Of a stretch of 61,735 nt of DNA, positions 1 through 9,100 are shown in pieces. Position 1 is the first letter of the stretch. Every line of letters begins with the position of its first letter. Both the position numbers and the translations under genes were made by a program. The notes below the pieces were generated by a model. The model was not told where the DNA came from. It ran no database searches and saw nothing but the letters and a program-made list of their open reading frames with translations. The stretch is from an uncultured Bacteroides sp. (GTDB lineage: Bacteria; Bacteroidota; Bacteroidia; Bacteroidales; Bacteroidaceae): assembly GCA_949289345.1 (NCBI GenBank), contig CASENS010000046.1, positions 1 through 61,735 on the forward strand, read 5' to 3'.

Positions 1-1
1 A

Positions 2-1477
2 GCCTGGCTCACCGCCGCGCAGGCCAACCGGGGCGTCAATGACTCGCTGATTGTTCCCATTGTTGATTATCTGGAGCGGCACGGCACCCCCGCGGAGCAA
101 ACCGAAGCCCTCCTGCTCCGTGCCCGCAGCCTGGAGTGGCGGGGCGAGATGGAGCAGGCGCAACAGGTCTATTCGCAAGCCCTGCAAGCCGCCTTGGAGA
201 GCGGCGACCCGCGGATGGAAATGCGCTGCCGGCAACTGCTCACCAGCTTCTACCTGCAACGCACCTACCTGAAGGACGAAGGCGCCCAGACCGCCCGCCG
301 CTTCCTGCAGTTGGCCGAAGCATGCAGAGACACCGCTGCCCTGGCTCTGGCGCATATGTACATGGGGCGCCTCTACTTCGCGGCCATACACGAAGACACG
401 CTCTACAACCGCCCGGAAGAAGGCGTGGAGCATTTCCGCCAAGCCACCCGGCTGGCTGTCCTGGCCAAAGACCAATACTTGGAGATGCAGAGCAAATACG
501 AACTGGCCGTGCTTTACATGACCCTCCAGCAACCCTTCGAAGCCCTGCCGCTGCTGAAGGAAACCAAAGACTACCTGTCCAGCCAGACGCCCGACAGCAA
601 GCAGCCTATCCTGATATCGCTCATCCAGACCTACCTCCAACTGGATCGGCCCGACACGGCACAGGTCTATATCGACGAGGCCATGACCCTGCCCGACCGC
701 AACAACATGCGCTACCATATCTACGACCTGCTCTTCCAATACTACCGTGCCAAGCAGCAGCCCGAACGCTCCGCCTGGGCAGCCGACTCCATGCGCTACT
801 ACCAGCCCATGGTCATGAAGCAGCAACTGTCTAAGCAAGTGGCCGAAGTCAAAGAGAAGTATGCCAACGAGCAACTGGCCGAAGCCCATGCCCGTGTCAG
901 TCAGGAGCGGAACGACAGCATTCTGATAGGAGCGGCCGTGGCCGTAGCCCTGCTGCTCATTATTGTCTTTGGCCGCAAGGCTTATCGTGACCGTCTGCAT
1001 CGCCGGGAGCGACAGTTGCACGAGAAGGAAACGACCATCCATTCCCTGCAAACCCACTTGGAAGAAGAGAAGGCGCATGCCGAGGAAATGTCCGGTCATC
1101 TCTCCGAACTGGAAGCCCGCGAACAGGAACTGAGCCACGCCCTGACGAACGACACCGAACTGATGCAACGCCTGCGCAAGGAACCTAAATTCTTGAATGA
1201 CCCGGAGTGGGACAAGCTGAAAGCGGTGACCGACCGCGTGTACAACGGCTTCACCACCCGCCTGCACGAACGCTTCCCCCAGCTGACGGAAGTCTACATC
1301 CGTTACTGCATCCTCATCAAGCTGCGCTTCACCGTGTCGCAGATAGCCATCCTCATGGCCGTAGCTCCTTCTTCCGTCTCCCAACAGAAGTCGCGCATCA
1401 AGAAGCGCTTGCAGCAGGCCGAAGAAAGTACCTTTGCCGAAGGCGAGTCGCTGGACGAGTGGATCGGGAAGTTCTGA
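2..1477 (+). CDS. TPR-containing membrane protein with C-terminal helix-turn-helix (5' end cut off)
   Basis: The reading frame is open from the first bases of the window, so the N-terminus lies outside it. The visible part is mostly helical, TPR-like repeats (about the first 280 residues). One membrane segment follows (ILIGAAVAVALLLIIVFG, encoded near 922-975), then a Glu/Lys/His-rich coiled coil (about 1000-1180). A C-terminal domain contains YIRYCILIKLRFTVSQIA and SSVSQQKSRIKKRL, which read as a helix-turn-helix of the LuxR/sigma region 4 kind. This layout (periplasmic TPR, membrane helix, coiled coil, cytoplasmic HTH) is common among Bacteroides membrane-anchored regulators. The signal and the target genes cannot be told from the sequence. 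It is followed by a 156-bp gap before the next gene. Confidence 0.8.
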   Translation, partial: AWLTAAQANRGVNDSLIVPIVDYLERHGTPAEQTEALLLRARSLEWRGEMEQAQQVYSQALQAALESGDPRMEMRCRQLLTSFYLQRTYLKDEGAQTARRFLQLAEACRDTAALALAHMYMGRLYFAAIHEDTLYNRPEEGVEHFRQATRLAVLAKDQYLEMQSKYELAVLYMTLQQPFEALPLLKETKDYLSSQTPDSKQPILISLIQTYLQLDRPDTAQVYIDEAMTLPDRNNMRYHIYDLLFQYYRAKQQPERSAWAADSMRYYQPMVMKQQLSKQVAEVKEKYANEQLAEAHARVSQERNDSILIGAAVAVALLLIIVFGRKAYRDRLHRRERQLHEKETTIHSLQTHLEEEKAHAEEMSGHLSELEAREQELSHALTNDTELMQRLRKEPKFLNDPEWDKLKAVTDRVYNGFTTRLHERFPQLTEVYIRYCILIKLRFTVSQIAILMAVAPSSVSQQKSRIKKRLQQAEESTFAEGESLDEWIGKF

Positions 1478-1594
1478 AAAATAGGGGATGTATAGATGGA
1501 GGCCCTTCCGGTTTCTGTTATATGCTTGGTTGTGAATGAGTTGCTATTACTCTTCTGTATAGATAAGTTAGAGGGAAGTAGAGGAAGAAAACAT

Positions 1595-1602
1595 TAACTT
1601 TG
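1595..1602 (+). promoter_or_regulatory. Putative -7 box (TAACTTTG) for the transglutaminase-like gene
   Basis: TAACTTTG matches the Bacteroidetes primary sigma -7 consensus TAnnTTTG. It lies about 32 nt before the ATG at 1634. I see no clear TTTG at the -33 position. Confidence 0.45.
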
Positions 1603-1633
1603 CGCCCAATATTCATCTTAGTTGATAAATAAA

Positions 1634-2857
1634 ATGTCTATGAAACTACTAAAAATCATCCCCATCTTGTTGTTGGGCCTCCTTGGGGCAAGAGGCGGAT
1701 ATGCCCAGACCGCTCAGGAACAGAAGTTCTTGGCAACCACCGATTCGCTATACGAGCAGTTGAACGAATACAGAGAGCAGAAGGATTACCCGGCGTGCGA
1801 GCGTATCTGCCAACAAATGATAGACCTCTACGAAGCCCGGAAAGCTCATTTGTCCGAAGGATTCGGTTATTTTAAGTACAGCAGTTATTACAATCAAGCC
1901 TGCTTTCAAGCCTTGCAAGGAAAGAAGCAGGAAGCCGTCAGCAGTCTGGTCGAGGCATTGGCAGACGGCAAGTTAGAGGTAAGCTACAGGCAGGTGATGA
2001 ACGACGGGGACTTGACGGGCGTTTTGGACGCCAAGGAGCTGGAAGAACCTTTGGCGAAACTGAAGGAGAGGACGGACTACCTCGGCATGCTCCAGAAAGC
2101 GCCGGCCTACACCCGATTGGCATCCACGGACAGCCTGCCCTGCATCGGGTATGCCCCGGCTACCGATCCCGACTTGGTGCGGGTAAGGCAATACTTCCGG
2201 CTGGACAGTGTGGCCCGACAGGCAAGCAGTGAGATAGACACCATTCAATGCCTCCTTACCTATATCCATAATAAAATACGGCATGACGGACAAAACGGAA
2301 ATCCGACCGGTGGAGCCAATTCCATCAACTACGCCGAGGCCTGCAAGGACGGAAGCCGGGGACTGAATTGCCGCGGGCTGGCCACCGTGCTGAACGAATG
2401 CTACCTGGCCATGGGTATCCCGTCGAGAGTCATCACCTGTATGCCCCGGACTTACATCAACGACTGCCACGTCATCAACGCGGTTTATTCCCGGACGTTG
2501 GACAAATGGTTGTGGATAGACCCCACGAACAATGCCTGGGTGACCGATGAGCAAGGCCGGCTGCTGAGCGTGCGGGAAGTGCGCGAAAGGTTACGCGCCG
2601 GGCTTCCCGTGCAGGTTAATGAGGAAGCCAACTGGAACAACCAAACTCCGACCACTACGGAAGACTACCTGTACGAATACATGGCCAAGAACCTGTATTA
2701 CATCGAGAGCTGGACACACTACGGCTTCAACACCGAAACGACAGGCAATCAACTGAATTACATCTTCCTCCAGCCCACGGGATGCGACAGCAGTCAACGA
2801 CGTGCCCGAAACTTCTCCGTCAATGATGACGATTATTTCTGGCAGGCGCCGCAATGA
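1634..2857 (+). CDS. Secreted transglutaminase-like protein
   Basis: About 407 residues, beginning with a signal peptide (MSMKLLKIIPILLLGLLG, cleavage after GYAQ). A helical region follows, then a transglutaminase-like core. The core shows the Cys-His-Asp order of the superfamily: Cys in GLNCRGLATVL (about residue 246), His in CHVINAVYS (about 279) and Asp in WLWIDPTNNAW (about 296). The family includes peptidases and cross-linking enzymes, and the substrate is unknown. I chose the ATG at 1634 (1640 is also possible) rather than an upstream TTG because it starts directly at the signal peptide. An inverted repeat just after the stop may end transcription. It looks monocistronic. Confidence 0.8.
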   Translation: MSMKLLKIIPILLLGLLGARGGYAQTAQEQKFLATTDSLYEQLNEYREQKDYPACERICQQMIDLYEARKAHLSEGFGYFKYSSYYNQACFQALQGKKQEAVSSLVEALADGKLEVSYRQVMNDGDLTGVLDAKELEEPLAKLKERTDYLGMLQKAPAYTRLASTDSLPCIGYAPATDPDLVRVRQYFRLDSVARQASSEIDTIQCLLTYIHNKIRHDGQNGNPTGGANSINYAEACKDGSRGLNCRGLATVLNECYLAMGIPSRVITCMPRTYINDCHVINAVYSRTLDKWLWIDPTNNAWVTDEQGRLLSVREVRERLRAGLPVQVNEEANWNNQTPTTTEDYLYEYMAKNLYYIESWTHYGFNTETTGNQLNYIFLQPTGCDSSQRRARNFSVNDDDYFWQAPQ

Positions 2858-2865
2858 AAGCTGAA

Positions 2866-2889
2866 CTCCCCCCTTCAAGAAGGAGGGAG
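2866..2889 (+). terminator. Stem-loop after the transglutaminase-like gene
   Basis: CTCCCCCCTTC pairs with GAAGGAGGGAG across a 2-nt spacer, starting 8 nt after the stop codon. No long T-tract follows, so it may be a repeat-derived hairpin rather than a classical intrinsic terminator. It resembles the core of the repeat at 30886. Confidence 0.4.
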
Positions 2890-2921
2890 ATTTAGCTATT
2901 CCTATTTATCTATCTGATTGA

Positions 2922-3187
2922 TTGCGATTTGCATTTATACCCTTCTACGATGTTACGGTGAAGGCTGTGGTACGCATTTATACCATGAAGCCACAGGGCG
3001 AAAGTTTCGGCTTCAACAACCGCTTCCTCACCCGCTACCAATATGGATGGAGCGTGCTCGACCAATTCAACTTCAACTACCGCAATCGCGCCGACGCATC
3101 ACGCTCACCGTCCGCTATAAGTTCAATGCCGCCAAGAGCAAGTACAAAGGTACGGGCGCCGGACAGGAGCAGAAGAGCCGCATGTAA
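2922..3187 (+). pseudogene. Decayed C-terminus of an outer-membrane beta-barrel protein
   Basis: The 420-bp gap between the transglutaminase-like and RsmF genes holds coding remnants in two frames. One frame reads FGFNNRFLTRYQYGWSV then DQFNFNYRN, with alternating aromatic residues like barrel strands. About 3085-3100 the sense moves to another frame: RRITLTVRYKFNAAKSKY, then KGTGAGQEQKSRM and a stop at 3185. From memory of the family, an ending with YKFNxxKSKYKGTGAG is typical of Bacteroidetes outer-membrane beta-barrel proteins with a carboxypeptidase-like N-terminal domain. The 5' part is missing and a frameshift separates the two pieces, so this is probably a gene relic. Confidence 0.5.
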
Positions 3188-3222
3188 GGCATCGGGAATT
3201 GGCGGAACAATTTCAAGCAAGC

Positions 3223-3256
3223 TTGATTGTTCTGCCCTTAATTTGCATTACCTTTG
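3223..3256 (+). promoter_or_regulatory. Promoter of the RsmF-type gene
   Basis: The -7 box TACCTTTG (3249-3256) is preceded by a TTG at 3227-3229 with a 19-bp spacer, the expected Bacteroides spacing. The start codon follows 21 nt after the -7 box. Confidence 0.6.
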
Positions 3257-3277
3257 CACCCAAAATTGTGAAATGAT

Positions 3278-4702
3278 ATGCCTATGCTTCTGCCTCCATC
3301 TTTTGTAGAAAACATCCGTGCCCTGTTGGGCGAAGAAGAATGTGTCCGTTTGTGCGATGCTTTGACACAGACCGAACCTCCCGTCAGCATCCGTCTGAAT
3401 CCCTTGAAGCGGGGGGGAGCACTCTCCGTTCTTCCTGCCTCACCGGAAAAAATTTCTTGGGCCACGGACGCTTTCTATCTGGACGAGCGTCCGGCCTTTA
3501 CCTTCGACCCCTTGCTGCATGCGGGATGCTACTATGTGCAGGAGGCATCGTCTATGTTTTTGGAGCAGGCTTTGCGCCAATGTTTGACGGAAGGCAGACC
3601 TGTGACGGCTCTCGACCTTTGTGCCGCACCCGGTGGAAAGTCCACTCTATTGCGTAGTCTGTTGCCTGCGGGCAGCCTGCTGGTGGCCAATGAGGTGGTG
3701 CGGAGTCGGGCACAGGTGTTGGCGGAGAATCTGACCAAATGGGGGCATCCCGATGTGGTGGTGACGAACAGTGACCCGGCGGACTTTACACCGATGGCTG
3801 ATTGCTTCGACTTGATTCTAACCGATGTACCTTGTTCAGGCGAGGGAATGTTTCGCAAAGACGAGGGGGCGGTGAACGAGTGGAGCCCGGAGAATGTGGA
3901 GAATTGCAGGAAACGCCAACGGCGTATCCTGTCCGACATCTGGCCTTGCCTGAAGCCGGGTGGATTATTAATATATGGTACCTGTACATATAATATAAAG
4001 GAAGACGAGGAGAACGTCCGTTGGATGCGGGACGAATGGGGGGCAGAGGTGCTTCCTTTGGATATACCGGATGAGTGGGGCGTTACCGGCAATCTGTTGG
4101 CTGGGGAAAGTTTTCCCGTATATCGTTTTTTCCCACACCGCACGCGGGGCGAAGGTTTCTTCCTGGCCGTATTGCGCAAGTCGGTTGAGGAGGAATATAC
4201 TCCTTCCCGCTTATCGTTTGTCAAGGCGAAGGAAAGGCGGGGGAAAAGTAAGGATAAGACGCAGCCTTTGTTTGGCAAAGCCCGGCTGGCCGAAATAGGA
4301 GGCTGGCTGAAGGAGGCGGATGCTTATACACTGCTTCCCGAGGGAACTGCGGTGAGCGCTTTTCCCACCGTCTGGCTTCCTGTGTTGGAGGAATTGAAGA
4401 AGAAGGTGCGTGTGATGCAGGCCGGTGTTGCCCTGGCTGAAATAAAAGGGAAAGATTGCGTGCCTCTTCATGCTTTGGCCATGAGCGTCTTGCTTCGTGC
4501 CGATGCCTTTCCACGGCAAGAGGTGGACGAGCAGCAAGCCATCGCTTATTTACGTAAAGAGGCCATCGCCCTTCCGGACGCGGCCCCTCGCGGTGTTGTG
4601 TTGCTTACTTACCGGGATGTCCCCCTGGGCTTCGTGAAGAATATCGGCAGCCGTGCCAATAATCTCTATCCTCAGGAATGGCGCATCCGGAAGAGTTTAT
4701 AA
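3278..4702 (+). CDS. rsmF: 16S rRNA m5C methyltransferase, RsmF/NOL1-NOP2-Sun type
   Basis: 474 residues, close to the length of E. coli RsmF. The N-terminal substrate domain is followed by the SAM-binding motif LDLCAAPGGKST (Asp at about residue 113). Two catalytic cysteines of the m5C family are visible: Cys in VPCSGEGMFRKD (about 186), and Cys in GTCTYNIKEDEENV (about 236). The C-terminal part has the RsmF-style PUA-like region ending with RANNLYPQEWRI. The family methylates C5 of a cytosine in 16S rRNA. The exact position is inferred only from homology with RsmF. Its last 6 bp overlap the stop end of the convergent TolC-like gene. Confidence 0.85.
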   Translation: MPMLLPPSFVENIRALLGEEECVRLCDALTQTEPPVSIRLNPLKRGGALSVLPASPEKISWATDAFYLDERPAFTFDPLLHAGCYYVQEASSMFLEQALRQCLTEGRPVTALDLCAAPGGKSTLLRSLLPAGSLLVANEVVRSRAQVLAENLTKWGHPDVVVTNSDPADFTPMADCFDLILTDVPCSGEGMFRKDEGAVNEWSPENVENCRKRQRRILSDIWPCLKPGGLLIYGTCTYNIKEDEENVRWMRDEWGAEVLPLDIPDEWGVTGNLLAGESFPVYRFFPHRTRGEGFFLAVLRKSVEEEYTPSRLSFVKAKERRGKSKDKTQPLFGKARLAEIGGWLKEADAYTLLPEGTAVSAFPTVWLPVLEELKKKVRVMQAGVALAEIKGKDCVPLHALAMSVLLRADAFPRQEVDEQQAIAYLRKEAIALPDAAPRGVVLLTYRDVPLGFVKNIGSRANNLYPQEWRIRKSL

Positions 4703-5941
4703 CCGGCTCTTGTAGATGCGAGCCATGACTTTCTGGTATTGGTTTTCCAATTGCAACAGGTTGCTTTGGCTCTGGTAGACCACCGATACTTCCACGAAGT
4801 ATTCTATCATGCTGATTTCCCCGCCCTCCAAGGCTTTGCGCAGCAGTTTCAGGTCCTGTTGCTGGCGGAAAGTCTCGTTGTATTCCTTCATGGAAGAGTG
4901 CAGGCTACACGCTTCATCGTAGAGTTGCCATAAGGCCGTGCTGGCGTTGAGCTTGGCGTTCTCCTTCTGGAAGTCGATGCTTTGCGCTTGGGCGCGAGCC
5001 GTCTTCACCTTGCCGTGGTTCTGGAAGATGGGGAAGGAGAAGCCCACTACAAGACCGTTCAGCGGATGGCGGGTCTCCGTGTTGCGGCGGTAACCCAACT
5101 CCAACTGGGGCAACCAGCCCTGCCGGCTGACGGAGAGTTGCTTTTGAGCGGCCTGGCTTTCGTGCTCCAGGGACTGTAGGGCCGGGTCGTTGGCTAACAG
5201 TTCCTCACAAAGCGTGCCGAAATCCTCGGGCAGGGGCATGGCGGGATATTCTGTCAAGCCTAAGTTGGAGGCGGATGGAGCAGCCGGTCCGTCAGGCATC
5301 GGACGTCCGGGCACCAAGGATTGGTTGCCGTTCAGTGCCGTCAGCTCTTTCAGTTTGTTTTGCAAGGTCGTCCGGTTCATGCGGGCTTCGGTGCGTACGT
5401 TCAGCAGCTCCAGATTGATTTTGTTGGTCTCCAGTGAGTTGGCGTCACCTGTCTCCAGGCGTTGGCGATACATCCCGGCCAGTTCTTCCGCATTGCGCAG
5501 CCGTTCTTCCAGTATCTGTTGTTGGCGGCTCAGCCAGATGATGTCCAGGCAAGCCTCTTGCGCCTGAAGCAGGATGTCCTGACGCAGGGCGTTGGCCTGC
5601 GCGTCCAGGGAGCCGGACTTCATGCGGTTCAGCTTGGCACGGGTGACGTAGAGCGACGGGAAGTCGAAGCTCTGCGCAATGACCAGCTCGCCCACGGTGA
5701 TGTCCTTGTCATCCGAGTCCCAAAGGTGGGCGTAGGACAGGGTCGGGTCGGGCAAGTTGTTGGCGGTGCGGTTCTCCAACTTTTGGGCGGCGGTGAGCCG
5801 TTCGTTGCTTTGCAATTGCTTGTTGTTCGCCTCTACTTGTTGCAGGATGGCGTTGATGGAGGCCTCGCCCCAGTCTTGCCCGTGCAGGACGGAAGGCAGG
5901 ATGCCTAAGGCCAATGACAGTATGCAGTATATCTTTTTCAT
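4697..5941 (-). CDS. TolC-family outer-membrane efflux channel (CusC-like)
   Basis: 414 residues with a signal peptide (MKKIYCILSLALGILPSVLHGQ) and no lipobox. The body is two long alpha-helical repeats typical of outer-membrane efflux proteins: LPDPTLSYAH near the first strand, GYRRNTETRHPLNGLVVGFS FPIFQNHGKVKTA at the second. It probably forms the exit duct for the RND pump and adaptor encoded just upstream. It is shorter than E. coli CusC, as is usual in Bacteroidetes. It is separated from the pump gene by about 209 bp holding a large inverted-repeat element (5962-6137). Confidence 0.85.
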   Translation of the reverse strand: MKKIYCILSLALGILPSVLHGQDWGEASINAILQQVEANNKQLQSNERLTAAQKLENRTANNLPDPTLSYAHLWDSDDKDITVGELVIAQSFDFPSLYVTRAKLNRMKSGSLDAQANALRQDILLQAQEACLDIIWLSRQQQILEERLRNAEELAGMYRQRLETGDANSLETNKINLELLNVRTEARMNRTTLQNKLKELTALNGNQSLVPGRPMPDGPAAPSASNLGLTEYPAMPLPEDFGTLCEELLANDPALQSLEHESQAAQKQLSVSRQGWLPQLELGYRRNTETRHPLNGLVVGFSFPIFQNHGKVKTARAQAQSIDFQKENAKLNASTALWQLYDEACSLHSSMKEYNETFRQQQDLKLLRKALEGGEISMIEYFVEVSVVYQSQSNLLQLENQYQKVMARIYKSRL

Positions 5942-5961
5942 ATGATTTATTGTGGTGTTCT

Positions 5962-6137
5962 ATGGCACACTGATGACACAGATTAAACAAGATGACCACA
6001 GATTCTTTTCGGTCATGCTGAACGGAGTGAAGCATCTCCCTGTGTGTTCGGGAGATTCTTCGCTTCGCTCAGAATGACTTGGCGAAGCTCTTTACAATCT
6101 GTGTAAATCTGTCTAATCTGTGTCATCTGTGTGCCAT
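5962..6137. repeat. Nested inverted-repeat element between channel and pump genes
   Basis: The ends are complementary: ATGGCACACTGATGACACAG on the left and CTGTGTCATCTGTGTGCCAT on the right. Inside is a second inverted repeat (about 6012-6078) beginning GTCATGCTGAACGGAGTGAA and ending CTTCGCTCAGAATGAC. No coding sense is seen. A decayed relative of the inner part lies at 55107-55176. It looks like a miniature dispersed repeat that entered the efflux operon. Confidence 0.7.
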
Positions 6138-6150
6138 TTAAATTCTCCTT

Positions 6151-9100
6151 TTATGCAATCATTTTCTTCTTATGTATCATTAAGTAGACTATCGGTATGA
6201 TGAAGCCGTTGAGGAAGGTGGACGTCAGCAGACCGCCCAATATCACTTTCGCCATGGGGCTTTGAATCTCGTTGCCGGGCAGGTCGCCGCCCAGTGCCAG
6301 CGGGATAAGCGCCAAAGCCGATGAAAGAGCCGTCATGAGAATGGGGTTCAGACGGTCGAGCGAGCCGCGGATGACGCTGTCGCGCAGCCCGTAGCCTTCC
6401 TCCTGCTGCAGGTGGTTATAGTGGCTGATGAGCAGCATGCCGTTGCGCGTGGCGATGCCAAACAGCGAGATGAAGCCGATGATGGCTGGGATGCTGACCT
6501 CGCCCGTAGTCAGGAGCAGGGCGCACACGCCGCCTATCAGTGCCAGCGGCAGGTTGATGAGGATGACGGCGCTTTCCCTGACGCTGCGGAACTCGTGGTA
6601 GAGCAGCAGGAAAATGACCACGATGCTCATGAGCGACGTCAGCAGCAGCGTGCGACTGGCCGCCTGCTCACTCTCGAACTGCCCGCCGTACTCCACGTGG
6701 TAGCCTTCGGGCAGGCTGACTTGCGTGTCGATGCGCTCCTGGATGTCGTTCACCACCGAGCGCAGGTCACGGTCGGCCACGTTGGCCGAGATGACTATCT
6801 TGCGCTTCACGTTCTCGCGGCTAATGGTGTTGGGACCCGTGGCGGAGCGCACTTCGGCCACGTAGTCCAAGGGCACCTTACGCCCGTCGCCCGTGTCTAT
6901 CATCAGGTCGCGCAGCTTGTTTATCCGGTCGTGCAGGTCATGGCGTACGCGTACCACGAGGTCGAACGTCTTGCCTTGTTCGTAGACCTGCGAAACGGCT
7001 TCTCCACCCATGCACACCCGCACGTACTCGGCAAACTGGGGCAGCGTGATGCCGTAGCGTGCCAATACGTCGCGCCGGGGACGGATGATGAGTTGCGGAC
7101 GCTCTATCTGCTGTTCCACCGTCAGGTCGGCCACGCCGGGCACGTCCTGTATCTTCTGCTTTATCTCGTTGCCCAGCATGAACATGCGCGTCAGGTCGTC
7201 GCCGAACAGCTTGATGGCGATGTTGGCCTGCGTACCGCTCAGCATGGCGTCGATGCGGTGGCTGATGGGCTGGCCTATCTCGATGTTGGCGCCGGCGATG
7301 GTGGACAGCTTCTCGCGTACCTCGGCCAGGAGTTCGCTGCGTGAGCGGTCTTTCAGTTCAAAAGGTGCTTCCAGCTCGCTGACGTTCACGCCCAGGGCAT
7401 GTTCGTCCAGCTCGGCACGGCCTGTCTTGCGTCCCACGGTCTGAATCTCCGGGATGCCAAGCAGCAGCTCTTCGGCACGGCGGCCGATGGCGTCACTCTC
7501 TTCCAGCGAAATGCCCGGCAGGGACGACACGTTGATGGTGAACGACCCTTCGTTGAAGGCGGGCAGGAACGAGCGTCCAAGGGTGAAGAACAGACCCAGG
7601 AAGACGAGAAAGACTACGACCGTAGCGGTAAGAATCCCTCGTCCGTGCCCCAAGGCCCACGTCAGCAGGCGTCCGTAGCCTTTCTTCATCCGGCGAGCTA
7701 TGGGGGAGTCGCCGTTGTTGGAGGACGGGGATTGCGTCCCTAGTAGGACGGAGTCTGCGTCCCTAGTAGGACGGAGTTCGCGTCCCGAGTAGGACGGAGT
7801 TTGCGTCCTTAGTAGGACGGAAGTCGCGTCCGCGGGTAGGGCGGGGTTCGCGTCCGCGGGTAGGGCGGACTCTGTTTTCTCCGTAGCGAGCATGTCGCTC
7901 AATGTGGGGAGAGAGGAAATCGCTTCGCCCCGCTTCCTCAGCAGGTAGGAGCAGAGGACGGGCGTCAGCGTCAGCGCCACGACGGTGGATGCCGCCAGGG
8001 CGGTGATGAAGGCGACGCCCAGCGGCACCAGCATGCGTCCCTCCATGCCCGACAGGAAGAACAGGGGCACGAAGCTGACGATGATGATGAGCGTAGAGTT
8101 GAGTATCGGCATGCGCACTTCGCGCGAGGCGTTGAACACTACTTGCAGCACGGGCAGGCGCCGTTCGGGAGGCAGGGTGCGGTTCTCGTGCAGGCGTCGC
8201 CAGACGTTCTCCACGTCCACGATGGCGTCGTCCACCAGCGACCCGATGGCGATGGCCATGCCGCCCAGGCTCATGGTGTTGATGGTGAGGCCCATGTAGT
8301 GGAGCACGAGCAGCGAGATGACCAGCGACAGGGGCAGGGTGATGAGCGAGATGACCGTGGTGCGCACGTTGGCCAGGAAGAGGAAGAGGACGATGACCAC
8401 GAAGATGCTGCCCTCGACGAGCGACTTGCGCACGTTGCCGATGGAACTTTCGATGAAGCGGCTCTGGCGGAAGATGTCGGTCGATACGTGCACGTCGGCA
8501 GGCAGGTTCTTCTCCAGGTCTTGCAGGGCGGCTTCCAGTTTGTCGGTCAGTTCCAGCGTACTGGTGGCGGGCTGCTTGGTCACGGTCAGCAGTACGGCCG
8601 CCTTGCCCCGCTCGGAGGCTGTGCCCAGCTTGGGCACTTTGGCGCCGATGCGCACGTCGGCAATGTCTTCCAGCAGGACGGGCCTGCCAGTAGCACTTGT
8701 AGCTCGTAGCTCGTCACTCGTCGCTTGCTTCACCACGGCGCGCCCCATCTCCTCCGCATCGGTCTCGGCAATGACGCCGCGCACGATGTATTCGTTGCCA
8801 TACTCATAAAGCACGCCGCCGTTGGCGTTGAGGTTCATGCCGCGCGTGGCTTCCATCACCTCGCCCAGCGTAACGCCGTAGTGGTTCATGCGCTCCGGGT
8901 CGAGCTGTATCTGATATTCCTTGATGTCACCTCCCAGTACGGCCACCTGTGCCACGCCTCCGGTAGACAGCAGGCGGGGACGGATGGTCCAGTCGGCCAG
9001 CGTGCGCAGGTCGAGCATGGAGGTGGAGTCGGCCGTCAGGCCTATGATGAGCATCTCGCCCAGGATGCTCGACTGGGGTCCCATGGTCGGTTGGCCCACA

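Noticed and set aside
6412-7344. 310-codon plus-strand reading frame opposite the RND pump
   Set aside because: It lies wholly antisense to a conserved gene in GC-rich sequence and has no recognisable domain.
7734-7873. Possible CRISPR array
   Set aside because: The 23-24 bp units follow one another without spacers and lie inside a conserved pump gene.
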